A stretch of DNA of 52,349 bases from assembly GCA_030613615.1 (NCBI GenBank), contig JAUWLR010000003.1:1-52349 (forward strand). Reading direction: 5' to 3'. This document shows, piece by piece, positions 17,247 through 24,895 of the stretch. Both the position numbers and the translations under genes were made by a program. Position 1 is the stretch's first letter; every line of letters starts with the position of its first letter. Under the pieces are notes generated by a model. That model worked only from the letters and a program-made list of their open reading frames with translations. It was not told where the DNA came from and ran no database searches. The DNA comes from Candidatus Eiseniibacteriota bacterium (GTDB lineage Bacteria > Joyebacterota > Joyebacteria > Joyebacterales > Joyebacteraceae).

Positions 17247-17972
17247 CTACTTCTTCTCGATCACCGCCGCGTAGACCGGACCGCTCGTCCCGAACAACTT
17301 CGCGACTCGCCAACCCGTGCCCCCGAGGAGTTCCTTCATCTCGTCAGGAGAAACGAGCAGGTAGTCGAACCACGGTGTGATGTAGGTCTGATAGCGCACT
17401 CGGATCCTGAGCTGCCCCGCCATCCGACCGCGCCTGCGGTTGCGCCTGTGGTAGCTCATGTGACACTTGTTGGCCGTGGCGTAGGGGTTCGCGCTCTCCA
17501 CGATGATGCGGGCGCCGTCGTTCGTGATGGCCCGGTATCTCGCCAGCAGCCACTTCGCGCGCCCGGCGCCGCCGAAGAGCCCGAAGTTGTTACCGAACAT
17601 GACGATGGTGTCGAACTTGCCGAGCCTCTTCGATACCTTCGTCACCGCGAGGACCCGTGTCCTCTTGAGCCCGCGCAGCTTCGCGACCTTGATCGCGAGC
17701 GGCGATACGTCGATGCCGAGAACGTCTAGGCCCTTGTCCTGGAAGTAGAGCGAGTGTCTGCCGGCGCCGCATCCGACATCGAGCACGCGGCCCTGGGCGT
17801 AGGCCGCAGCCTTCCGAAGGTGTGATCCCCAGTCCCGGTATGCGGTGAAGTACATCTCTGGCCCGCTCGACACGTCGACGTAGCCGTCGTCCCGCTCGAC
17901 GATCTCGTAGCCGCCCTTGCCCAGGTAGTGGTCGTGGATCTCGCGACCGTATGCGTCCTGGTGTTTCTTCAT
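17247..17972 (-). CDS. Class I SAM-dependent methyltransferase
   Basis: The 241-residue protein has the SAM-binding motif VLDVGCGAGRHSLYF (about 64-78), an acidic residue ending strand 2 (VLGIDVS) and a motif IV-like IVMFGNNFGLFGG. The C-terminus is basic (SYHRRNRRRGRMAGQLRIRVRYQ). The substrate cannot be told; the FGNNFGLF motif occurs in uncharacterised small-molecule methyltransferases. The ATG at 17972 has only a weak ribosome binding site. It lies 24 bases downstream of asparaginase and 11 bases upstream of the ATP-grasp gene. Confidence 0.86.
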   Translation of the reverse strand: MKKHQDAYGREIHDHYLGKGGYEIVERDDGYVDVSSGPEMYFTAYRDWGSHLRKAAAYAQGRVLDVGCGAGRHSLYFQDKGLDVLGIDVSPLAIKVAKLRGLKRTRVLAVTKVSKRLGKFDTIVMFGNNFGLFGGAGRAKWLLARYRAITNDGARIIVESANPYATANKCHMSYHRRNRRRGRMAGQLRIRVRYQTYITPWFDYLLVSPDEMKELLGGTGWRVAKLFGTSGPVYAAVIEKK

Positions 17973-17996
17973 AGCGCCTTTTCCGCCAGTGTCGGC

Positions 17997-19019
17997 CTAC
18001 GCCCCGGGCGATCCCGGAACGGATATCTCCCCGCAGAAGTCCGTGTGCATGATCTCGCGCACGTCGTCTATGGAGTCGGCGCGCTTCAAGGCCCACATGA
18101 GCTTCGTCACGGTGCTCTCGATGCTCATGTCGTACGCCTGGATGGCACCGAGGTCGAGCAGCTTCGCGCCCAGGTCGTAGAGATGCATCATCGTCGCGCC
18201 CTGCAGACACTGGGTGGTCACCACGACCGGTATGCCGAGCTTCGCCGCCCGTTCTATCGTATCGTGGTAGTCGTATGCGACGTTGCCCGTACCGAACCCT
18301 CGCAACACGAGCCCCTTGATCCCGCTCTCCACGATGTTCGTCAGAACAGCGGGCGGCATTCCGGGAACGAGCGTCACTATGGCGACGTTCTCCTCGAAGC
18401 CCTTCTGGACGTCGAGTGACCCGTCGCTCCGGGTGGTGTGCTCGCCCAAGCGGACGTCGACCCGGATGTCCCCGACCATCCCGCGGTTGACCGTCGTGAA
18501 CGCGTCCAGTCTCGACTCGGAGAACTTCGTGGCGCGCGCGCCCAGGATGATCTTCCTGTCGAACACGATGAAGACACCCGAGAGGTCCATCGTCGCCACG
18601 CGCACGGCGTTGACGAAGTTCCTGCGGGCGTCTGACTCTATCCTCGCGCCCGGTATCTGCGACCCGGTGAGCACGACCGGTTTGCCCAGGCCCCTCAGCA
18701 CGAACGACAGCGCGCTCGCCGAGTAGGCCATCGTATCGGTGCCGTGCGTGACCACGAACCCGTCGTGCGCGTCGTAGTTTTCCCCGATGACGGAAGCGAC
18801 GCGGTCCCAGTGATCCGGCCGGATGTTACTGCTGTCGATGTTGTCGATGTAAGCGACCTCGATGTGCGCGAGTTCATTGAGGCGCGTCTCTATGCTGAGG
18901 AGGTTTTCGATCGCCCTGTCCAGCACCGGCGTCAGGAGACTCCCGCGCTCGTCCTCCTCCATGACGAGCGTGCCGCCGCAGAAGAGAACAAGGACCTTCG
19001 TGTCGGGAGTTCTGCTCAT
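17997..19019 (-). CDS. Asparaginase/glutaminase family protein
   Basis: The 340-residue protein is of type I asparaginase length and hydrolyses asparagine or a related amide. The two catalytic threonine motifs are visible: CGGTLVM (14-20) and THGTDTMAYSASAL (about 92). The region GKPVVLTGSQIPGARIESDARRNF is also typical. Family relatives include GatD of archaeal amidotransferase, but the length and absence of a gatE neighbour favour asparaginase. The ATG at 19019 is preceded by GGGGG. The protein lacks a signal peptide, so it is probably cytoplasmic. Confidence 0.9.
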   Translation of the reverse strand: MSRTPDTKVLVLFCGGTLVMEEDERGSLLTPVLDRAIENLLSIETRLNELAHIEVAYIDNIDSSNIRPDHWDRVASVIGENYDAHDGFVVTHGTDTMAYSASALSFVLRGLGKPVVLTGSQIPGARIESDARRNFVNAVRVATMDLSGVFIVFDRKIILGARATKFSESRLDAFTTVNRGMVGDIRVDVRLGEHTTRSDGSLDVQKGFEENVAIVTLVPGMPPAVLTNIVESGIKGLVLRGFGTGNVAYDYHDTIERAAKLGIPVVVTTQCLQGATMMHLYDLGAKLLDLGAIQAYDMSIESTVTKLMWALKRADSIDDVREIMHTDFCGEISVPGSPGA

Positions 19020-19081
19020 GTGTTGCCCCCAGCCATTGCGCCGACCGTCCCCACGCGTCCGGCGCACCCGCGGTTCTGTCT

Positions 19082-19375
19082 CTATTCCCGCGGCTTGAGC
19101 ACGACGACCGTCGCGCCCCATCCTCCGCCGCCGTGCCCCGCCGACGAATGGGAGACAACGTCCGGCAGCCGGTCGAGTATCGCGTGCACCGTACGTCTCA
19201 GAGCGCCGGTCCCCTTCCCGTGGATGATCCTCACCTCCAGGATGCCGCGCTCCCGACAGGACTCGAGGTAGTCGGGCACGAGTTCCTTGATGTCACCGGG
19301 CCTGAACGTATGGAGGTCGAGCGTCCCGTCGATGGGAAGCTCCGTATGGCCCGCCCGGTTCGCGAGGTCGCTCAT
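19082..19375 (-). CDS. Smr-domain protein
   Basis: A 97-residue stand-alone Smr (small MutS-related) domain: LDLHTFRPGDIKELVPDYLE, then ILEVRIIHGKGTGALRRTVH and a C-terminal glycine-rich GHGGGGWGATVVVL. The LDLH and HGKGTG motifs are those implicated in nicking nuclease or RNase activity. The ATG at 19375 is set by GGAGG seven bases upstream; a further ATG at 19450 lacks one. It lies between arfB and asparaginase. Smr proteins can act on stalled ribosomes, which would fit with arfB next door, but that is inference. Confidence 0.88.
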   Translation of the reverse strand: MSDLANRAGHTELPIDGTLDLHTFRPGDIKELVPDYLESCRERGILEVRIIHGKGTGALRRTVHAILDRLPDVVSHSSAGHGGGGWGATVVVLKPRE

Positions 19376-19442
19376 GCGTGCCCCTCCAGAGCCCGCGGGG
19401 TCGCTCGCGGGGCTCACCCCGAACCACGGGACGCCGTGCCGG

Positions 19443-19868
19443 CTAGTCATCCGACCCGGTGACCCGCCGCCTCTGCTTCTTGGCCCTGCTCTTGCGCCGC
19501 TTCGTATCGAGGCGCCTCTCCTTCGAGGCACGCGTCGGCTTCGTACGCTTCCTCGGCTTCGGCCTCACGGCCGCCCGCCGGATGAGCTCCACCAGCCTCT
19601 CGCGCGCGTCCTGCCGGTTCTTGAGCTGCGTCCGGAACTGCCTGGCGTCGAGGACGATCTCGCCGCTGTCCGTCATGCGCTTCCCCGCAAGGCGGATGAG
19701 GCGTTCGCGGACGTCGTCAGGAAGCGAGGGCGAGTTCGCGACGTCGAACCTGAGCTGGACGGCCGTCGAGACCTTGTTGACGTTCTGGCCGCCCGGCCCG
19801 GAGGCGCGAACGAACACCTCCCGTATCTCGTCCTCGTTTATGGAGATGCTGCGCGTTATCCGGATCAC
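19443..19868 (-). CDS. arfB: Alternative ribosome-rescue factor ArfB
   Basis: ArfB releases peptide from stalled ribosomes by hydrolysing peptidyl-tRNA. The 141-residue protein has the catalytic GGQ motif in VRASGPGGQNVNKVST (26-28) and a long basic C-terminal tail (RPKPRKRTKPTRASKERR onward). The tail is the mRNA-channel-binding element that distinguishes ArfB from RF1/RF2. The start is GTG at 19868, with no strong ribosome binding site visible. The stop lies 67 bases before the Smr start. Confidence 0.92.
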   Translation of the reverse strand: MIRITRSISINEDEIREVFVRASGPGGQNVNKVSTAVQLRFDVANSPSLPDDVRERLIRLAGKRMTDSGEIVLDARQFRTQLKNRQDARERLVELIRRAAVRPKPRKRTKPTRASKERRLDTKRRKSRAKKQRRRVTGSDD

Positions 19869-19897
19869 GTGTCTACCCGTGCGTGCTCGTCACGCCC

Positions 19898-20470
19898 CTA
19901 CCCGTGCATCTTCTTGAGAAGCCAGGCCATGTTCTCACCCAGCACCTTCATCGTCTCGACGCCCTCGTCGTCCTCCTCGACTTCCCCCTTCTCGCGGCCT
20001 ATCCCTAAGTTCCAGTAGATAGAACCCGGCACGACCATCTGACCAATGAGGAAGAAGTGGTTCATCGAATCGAACGCGTGGATGCTCCCCGCCCGCCGGA
20101 CGGCGACGACGGCGGCGCCGACCTTGCGCCTGAACATGTGCCCGTTCACTCGCGCGACCAGCCCCGCCCGGTCGATGAGCGCCTTCATCTCGGACGTGAC
20201 ATCAGCGAAGTAAGTGGGCGACGCCAGGATGATGCCGTCCGAGTCCATCATCTTCTCGATGCACTCGTTCGCCACGTCGTCGACCGCGCAGCGCCCGTCC
20301 TTGTTCTTGACGCACCCGAAACAGGCCGCGCATCCACGGATCTTCCTGCCCCCCAGCTGGTAGAGCTCCGTCTCGATGCCCTCCTGCTCGAGTGCGCTGA
20401 ACACGTGGCGAATCAGGTGTGCGGTGTTGCCGTCCATCCTGGGACTGCCGTTGAACGCCGTGACCTTCAC
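19898..20470 (-). CDS. Iron-sulfur flavoprotein (NADPH-dependent FMN reductase family)
   Basis: The 190-residue protein has a flavodoxin-like fold with the FMN phosphate loop NGSPRMDGNT (7-16). A compact cysteine motif C47-x2-C50-x2-C53-x7-C61 matches the [4Fe-4S] site of Isf-type iron-sulfur flavoproteins. ILASPTYFADVTSEMKALIDR is the second conserved segment. Isf proteins transfer electrons from ferredoxin to oxidants such as oxygen or peroxide, suggesting a redox-stress role. The start is GTG at 20470 after GGGGGGAA. Confidence 0.88.
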   Translation of the reverse strand: MKVTAFNGSPRMDGNTAHLIRHVFSALEQEGIETELYQLGGRKIRGCAACFGCVKNKDGRCAVDDVANECIEKMMDSDGIILASPTYFADVTSEMKALIDRAGLVARVNGHMFRRKVGAAVVAVRRAGSIHAFDSMNHFFLIGQMVVPGSIYWNLGIGREKGEVEEDDEGVETMKVLGENMAWLLKKMHG

Positions 20471-20543
20471 GCGATTCCCCCCTGTGTCTGTGCCTGCCGG
20501 CTCGTGTCACCGCCCGTATCCGACCGCAGACCGCGGCCGCGCG

Positions 20544-21134
20544 TCAGATCCTTCGCGCCAGAAGCACTCCTTCCCCCACCGGCGTGACCATCGTGTCCAT
20601 CCGCTCGTCGCTCTCCGCGCGGTCCAGGAACCCGGACAGGTCCCCCGCGTGGCTGATGACGTTGTCGGCCACCAGGAGCCCGCCGCTCACCATCTTGGGG
20701 ATCACTGCCTCGTAGCACTCCTCGTAGAAGTGCTTCTCCACATCGAGGAAGCAGAACGCGATGTCGCTCTGCCCGCCGAGCTCCTCCCTGGCATCTCCGG
20801 AAACGATGCTGACTATGTCGTCCACGCCCGCCTTCCGGAACGTCTCCGTCGCGAGCGCCACCTTCTCCTCTGCGATCTCGAAGGTCGTGAGCCCGCGCCC
20901 GAGCGCGCGGCAGGCCAGGGATATCCAGAGCGCGGAGTAGCCACCGCTCGTGCCTATGTCGATGAGCTCGCCTTCAGGGGCGGTCGCCGCGATGAGTGCC
21001 AGAAAGCGGCCCGTCCCCGAGGGAATCTGTCTCAGTCGATCGAAGTGCGCCATGGCCCCGCGCCTTTCGATCGAGTCCATCTGTTCAAGCTCGCGCATGC
21101 AAGCCAGCACCTCGCCAGGGATCTGGTGAAACAC
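20544..21134 (-). CDS. O-methyltransferase-like SAM enzyme
   Basis: The 196-residue protein resembles the catechol/caffeoyl-CoA O-methyltransferase group. It has the motif IPSGTGRFLALIA, SAM motif LIDIGTSGGYSALWISLA (about 57-74), TFEIAEEKVALA, and the acidic strand FCFLDVEKHFYEECYEAV in the metal-binding region. The usual D-x-x-K is replaced by DVEK, which keeps the key residues. The start is GTG at 21134 with GGGAGG six bases upstream. The substrate is unknown. It is followed by the flavoprotein gene after 73 bases. Confidence 0.87.
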   Translation of the reverse strand: MFHQIPGEVLACMRELEQMDSIERRGAMAHFDRLRQIPSGTGRFLALIAATAPEGELIDIGTSGGYSALWISLACRALGRGLTTFEIAEEKVALATETFRKAGVDDIVSIVSGDAREELGGQSDIAFCFLDVEKHFYEECYEAVIPKMVSGGLLVADNVISHAGDLSGFLDRAESDERMDTMVTPVGEGVLLARRI

Positions 21135-21199
21135 GTGTGTCCTCCCGTCGAGTCAGCACAGTGAAGTCGCGACCAGCATGTCCGGAGTATACACGAACA

Positions 21200-21892
21200 T
21201 CACTGCTTTGCGGCCTTGCGGCGCAGCTTCTCCTGCACCTTCTCTCCTCTAAGCTCCTTCAGCGCGTCCGCCGCGATCCACCGCGCGGCCTTCGAGTCCA
21301 GCGTCGCGATTCTTTCGGCGGTGTCGATGGCCTTCCGGTTCAGAGTCAGGTTCCGCTTCCCTATCTGCCTCAGAGCCCAGTTGACCGCCTTCTTCACGAA
21401 GTTGCGCTCGTCCGTGGCGCCTCCGCGAATCACCGTGAGGTACCGTGCGAAGCGCGAGTCAGGCGCCTTCTTGTCGTGTACGGCCAGCACGGCCATCATT
21501 GCGAAGCCCGCCCGTCTGACAAACTCCTCTTCGCGCGCGGTCCATTCCTGTGCCTTGGCGTGCGCGAGCTCGGTCTTCCTGAAGAGGTTGTTGCAGCACT
21601 GGTCACAGATGCCCCACGAGTCGAAGTCGCGCACCCAGCGCTTCATCTGCTTCTCCGTGACGCACGCGGGTTCGTCCACCAGCGGGGCGATAATGCGCGC
21701 CTCGTGGCAGCCGGACTTCCAGAGTTCGGCCGCGAGTCCGTGGTCCCTCCCCGCCTCTTTCGCGATCGATCTGAGCATCGGCACCGGAACGCCGAACGTG
21801 TTCTCCGGGTTGATGCCGAACCTGGCCATGCCCTCGACGTTCTTCGGGTTCGCGAGCTTTCTCAGGCGGGCGAGTATCTGTTCACTTGTCAC
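21200..21892 (-). CDS. AlkD-like DNA alkylation repair protein
   Basis: The 230-residue protein is a HEAT-repeat DNA glycosylase relative of AlkD, which removes alkylated bases. Family marks include GVPVPMLRSIAKEAGRDHGLA, ELWKSGCHEARIIA, WVRDFDSWGICDQCCNNLF and FVKKAVNWALRQIGKRN. The GTG at 21892 is chosen because AGGAG lies nine bases upstream and homology begins there; the frame stays open to 22024. It is first in the minus-strand run and is divergent from the papain-like protease gene. Confidence 0.9.
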   Translation of the reverse strand: MTSEQILARLRKLANPKNVEGMARFGINPENTFGVPVPMLRSIAKEAGRDHGLAAELWKSGCHEARIIAPLVDEPACVTEKQMKRWVRDFDSWGICDQCCNNLFRKTELAHAKAQEWTAREEEFVRRAGFAMMAVLAVHDKKAPDSRFARYLTVIRGGATDERNFVKKAVNWALRQIGKRNLTLNRKAIDTAERIATLDSKAARWIAADALKELRGEKVQEKLRRKAAKQ

Positions 21893-22017
21893 GCCCGGTC
21901 GCTCCTGCTCTGAGTGAGTGCGCTGCGGTCGATGCTGAGCGAAGGCGACTCTCCGCGAGAGCCGCTCACGCGAGATTAGCACATCTGGACCCGGCGGCCA
22001 CGGGGGACGGTCGCTCC

Positions 22018-22047
22018 TTGCCACAGCACGGGGACGTGTGGTATAAT
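22018..22047 (+). promoter_or_regulatory. Strong promoter for the first papain-like protease gene
   Basis: TTGCCA (22018-22023), an 18-base spacer, then a perfect TATAAT (22042-22047) preceded by TGG, an extended -10. Transcription would begin near 22054, about 40 bases before the ATG at 22095. Confidence 0.75.
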
Positions 22048-22094
22048 TGGTGGAGAAGTCTATTGGACCTGCCTACTTGAGGAAGGGGACCGCA

Positions 22095-24560
22095 ATGCTC
22101 CCGCGCAAGCCGCTCCTGAGTCTGTCTCTCGTACTTCTGATCCTCTCGATCGCTTCTCTGTCCGTCGCCCAGCTTCCCTCCTCGTTCGACCTGAGGGACG
22201 TGGGTGGTGAGGACTTCGTCACCTCGGTCAAGTCGCAGACCGGAGGGACGTGCTGGACCTTCGGCGCAATGGCCGCCATGGAGGGCAACCTCCTGATGAC
22301 CGGGGCCTGGGCCGGAAACGGCGAGACGGGCGAGCCGAACCTCGCCGAGTACCATCTGGACTGGTGGAACGGCTTCAACGAGCACAACAACGACGACAGG
22401 ATCCCGCCCGCAGGCGGCGGACTCGTGGTTCACCAGGGCGGCGACTACCGGGTGACGTCCGCGTACACCACCCGCAGCGAGGGAGCGGTGAGGGACGTGG
22501 ACGGGCAGTCCTACACGACGCCTCCCGCCAGGTCCGCCTCGAGCTTCCACTACTACTATGCGCGGGACATCGAGTGGTACGACGCGGGCGCCGATCTCTC
22601 CAACATCGACGTCCTCAAGGAAGCCGTCATGAACCACGGCGTGATGGGAACCGCGCTCTGCTACGACGGCTCCTTCATGTCCAACTACATACACTACCAG
22701 CCACCGTCGAGTCCTCTCGAGCCCAACCACGCCGTGGCCATCGTAGGCTGGGACAACGACAAGGCCACGCAGGCGCCGAACCCGGGCGCCTGGCTCTGCA
22801 AGAACAGCTGGGGAGACGGTTGGGGCCTCGACGGGTACTTCTGGATCTCATACTACGACAAGTGCGCGGGGCACCATCCGCAGATGGGCGCGGTGTCGTT
22901 CCAGAACGTGGAGCCCATGCAGTATGACCGTGTCTACTCGCACGATTACCACGGATGGCGTGACACGAAGACCGACGCGAGCGAGGCCTTCAATACGTTC
23001 ACGGACGCGGGAGACGAGCTGCTGACGAGCGTCAGCTTCTTCACCGCGGCGGACGACGTCGTCTACACGGTCGTCGTCTACGACGAGTTCACGAGCGGGG
23101 CGCTCTCGGGGCTGCTGGCGACCAAATCCGGTACGCTCACGCACGGCGGTTTCCACACGGTGGACCTGGACGCTCCGGTTCCACTCTCGCCCGGCGACGA
23201 TTTCTGCGTCTACGTCGAACTCTCTCAGGGCGGTCATGCGTTCGACAGGACCTCTGACGTTCCGGTCCTGCTGGGTGCGAGATACCGCGTCATCGTGGAG
23301 TCAGCGGCGCGCGCCGGCGAGAGCTACTTCTGGAGCGGGGTCTCGTGGGTCGACCTGACGACCGAAGACGAGACCGCGAACTTCTGCATCAAGGCTCTGA
23401 CGAAGAACGTGGGGCTGAACGTCTCCCCGGACGAGGGCCTGCGAGCCGACGGACCTGTCGGCGGACCGTTCTCACCAGGCAGCGCATCCTACACCTTCGA
23501 GTACCGCGGCGCGTCGGCGATCGACTACGAGGTGACGGTCGACCCGTGGATCGACTGGCTGACGCTCTCGGGCGACACCGGTGGGACGCTCCCGCCCGAC
23601 ACGCCCGCTTCTGTTCTCGTCGAGTTCAATGTCAACGCGGCGTCCCTGCCCGAGGGAACACACTCCGCGACCGTCTACTTCACGAACCTGACGGACCACA
23701 CCGGCGACACGACGCGCGAGGTGTCGCTGTCGATCGGTGACGCGAGCAAGCGCTACGAGTGGACGCTCGACACCGACCCGGGGTGGACCTGCGACGGCGA
23801 ATGGGAGCACGGGCAGCCGACCGGTGGAGGCGGCCAGTACGGGTACCCGGATCCCACGAGCGGACACACGGGCGTCAACGTCTACGGCTACAACCTCAAC
23901 GGCGACTACCCGAACAGCATGACCGAGGAGATGCACCTGACGAGCGGGGCGATCGACTGCTCCGACCTGGGCGCTGTCAGTCTGAGGTTCTGGCGCGGGC
24001 TCGGCGTGGAAAGCCCGGACTACGACCACGCATACGTGCGCGTCAGCAACGACGGCGCGGACTGGGTGACCGTATGGGAGAACACAGAGGAGATCACCGA
24101 CAACAGCTGGACACAGATGGAGCTCGACATCTCCGCTGTCGCGGACGGAGAGGAGACGGTGTATCTGCGCTGGACCATGGGCGAGACTGACCCCGGATGG
24201 AGATACTGCGGCTGGAACATCGACGACATCGAGATCTGGGGCCTCGATCTGATCCTGACCGGTGTCGATGACGAGCACGTCTTCGCGGCGAGGCTGGATC
24301 CGGCCAGGCCGAACCCCTTCAACCCGGTGACGACCATCGCGTTCGCGCTGCCCGAGGCAGGGCCCGCGAGACTCGCGGTCTACGACGTGAGCGGACGGCT
24401 GGTTGCTGTGCTCGCGGAGGGTGTGCACGAAGCCGGTGAGCACGAGGCCGTGTGGAACGGCAGGGACACGGCGGGCAGACAGCTCGGTTCCGGTGTCTAC
24501 TTCGTCCGCCTCGAGACCGCGGGCTCCGTGTCGACCAGGAAGATGGTCATGGTCAAGTAG
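22095..24560 (+). CDS. Secreted papain-family (C1A) protease with lectin-like and FlgD-like domains
   Basis: An 821-residue secreted cysteine protease. A signal peptide (1-26, ending VAQ) runs straight into the mature-type start LPSSFDLRDVGG, with no inhibitory propeptide. The catalytic residues are visible: Q48, C53 (GGTCWTFGAM), H212 (PNHAVAIVGW) and N237 (KNSWGDGWG). Then follow a lectin-like domain found beside bacterial C1 proteases (YDRVYSHDYHGWRDT, about 290-440), a BACON/Ig-like segment (about 450-550) and a jelly-roll-like region. The C-terminal FlgD-like Ig module (RPNPFNPVTTIAF ... YDVSGRLVAV ... GVYFVRL) is typical of surface or secretion-sorted proteins in FCB bacteria. The ATG at 22095 follows AAGGGG. 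A close paralogue lies directly downstream. Confidence 0.94.
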   Translation: MLPRKPLLSLSLVLLILSIASLSVAQLPSSFDLRDVGGEDFVTSVKSQTGGTCWTFGAMAAMEGNLLMTGAWAGNGETGEPNLAEYHLDWWNGFNEHNNDDRIPPAGGGLVVHQGGDYRVTSAYTTRSEGAVRDVDGQSYTTPPARSASSFHYYYARDIEWYDAGADLSNIDVLKEAVMNHGVMGTALCYDGSFMSNYIHYQPPSSPLEPNHAVAIVGWDNDKATQAPNPGAWLCKNSWGDGWGLDGYFWISYYDKCAGHHPQMGAVSFQNVEPMQYDRVYSHDYHGWRDTKTDASEAFNTFTDAGDELLTSVSFFTAADDVVYTVVVYDEFTSGALSGLLATKSGTLTHGGFHTVDLDAPVPLSPGDDFCVYVELSQGGHAFDRTSDVPVLLGARYRVIVESAARAGESYFWSGVSWVDLTTEDETANFCIKALTKNVGLNVSPDEGLRADGPVGGPFSPGSASYTFEYRGASAIDYEVTVDPWIDWLTLSGDTGGTLPPDTPASVLVEFNVNAASLPEGTHSATVYFTNLTDHTGDTTREVSLSIGDASKRYEWTLDTDPGWTCDGEWEHGQPTGGGGQYGYPDPTSGHTGVNVYGYNLNGDYPNSMTEEMHLTSGAIDCSDLGAVSLRFWRGLGVESPDYDHAYVRVSNDGADWVTVWENTEEITDNSWTQMELDISAVADGEETVYLRWTMGETDPGWRYCGWNIDDIEIWGLDLILTGVDDEHVFAARLDPARPNPFNPVTTIAFALPEAGPARLAVYDVSGRLVAVLAEGVHEAGEHEAVWNGRDTAGRQLGSGVYFVRLETAGSVSTRKMVMVK

Positions 24561-24619
24561 CACCGCCACGACCGCGCCTGATGAAGGCGGAACAGCGGCA
24601 GGGAACGAGAACCGGACAG

Positions 24620-24652
24620 GAGGGGCGGGACCCGCCGTGGGATCCGCCCCTC
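24620..24652 (+). terminator. Hairpin after the first protease gene
   Basis: GAGGGGCGGGA and TCCGCCCCTC form a strong stem about 60 bases after the stop. There is no clear T tract, so it may be a weak terminator or an mRNA-stabilising hairpin. Confidence 0.5.
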
Positions 24653-24663
24653 AGTTCATCCGC

Positions 24664-24759
24664 GACGCCGTTCCGCTTGCCGCCGCATCCGGGCCGACGC
24701 CGTTCCGCTTGCCGATGCGTCCAAGCCGACGCCGTTCCGCTTGCCGATGCGTCCAGGGT
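24664..24759. repeat. Three tandem 32-bp repeats between the two protease genes
   Basis: Units start at 24664, 24696 and 24728, each beginning GACGCCGTTCCGCTTGCCG. Units 2 and 3 differ only at their ends. There are no spacers, so this is not CRISPR. Each unit carries TTGCCG; that in the third unit can serve as the -35 box of the next gene. The 335-base gap holds this repeat, the preceding hairpin, a promoter and a plain leader. Confidence 0.9.
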
Positions 24760-24769
24760 GTAGTAGATT
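24741..24769 (+). promoter_or_regulatory. Candidate promoter for the second protease gene, built on the repeat
   Basis: TTGCCG (24741-24746, inside the third 32-bp unit), a 17-base spacer and TAGATT (24764-24769). A start near 24776 would leave a leader of about 120 bases before the ATG at 24896. Confidence 0.5.
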
Positions 24770-24895
24770 GTACGTAACCGGACTCACATGTGAACGCCCT
24801 CCAGGCGGCCCTGCTGCTCGACCCTGCGGGGCCGAATTCGAGTCCGCGGGCCACGAGTATCCGCGTGTCTTCGCCACCCATCATGAGGATTCCAG

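Noticed and set aside
17997-19019. GatD subunit of archaeal-type Glu-tRNA amidotransferase
   Set aside because: The protein lacks the N-terminal GatD domain and has no gatE neighbour; type I asparaginase length fits better.
24664-24759. Possible short CRISPR array
   Set aside because: The 32-bp units are directly adjacent with no spacers, and no cas genes are nearby.
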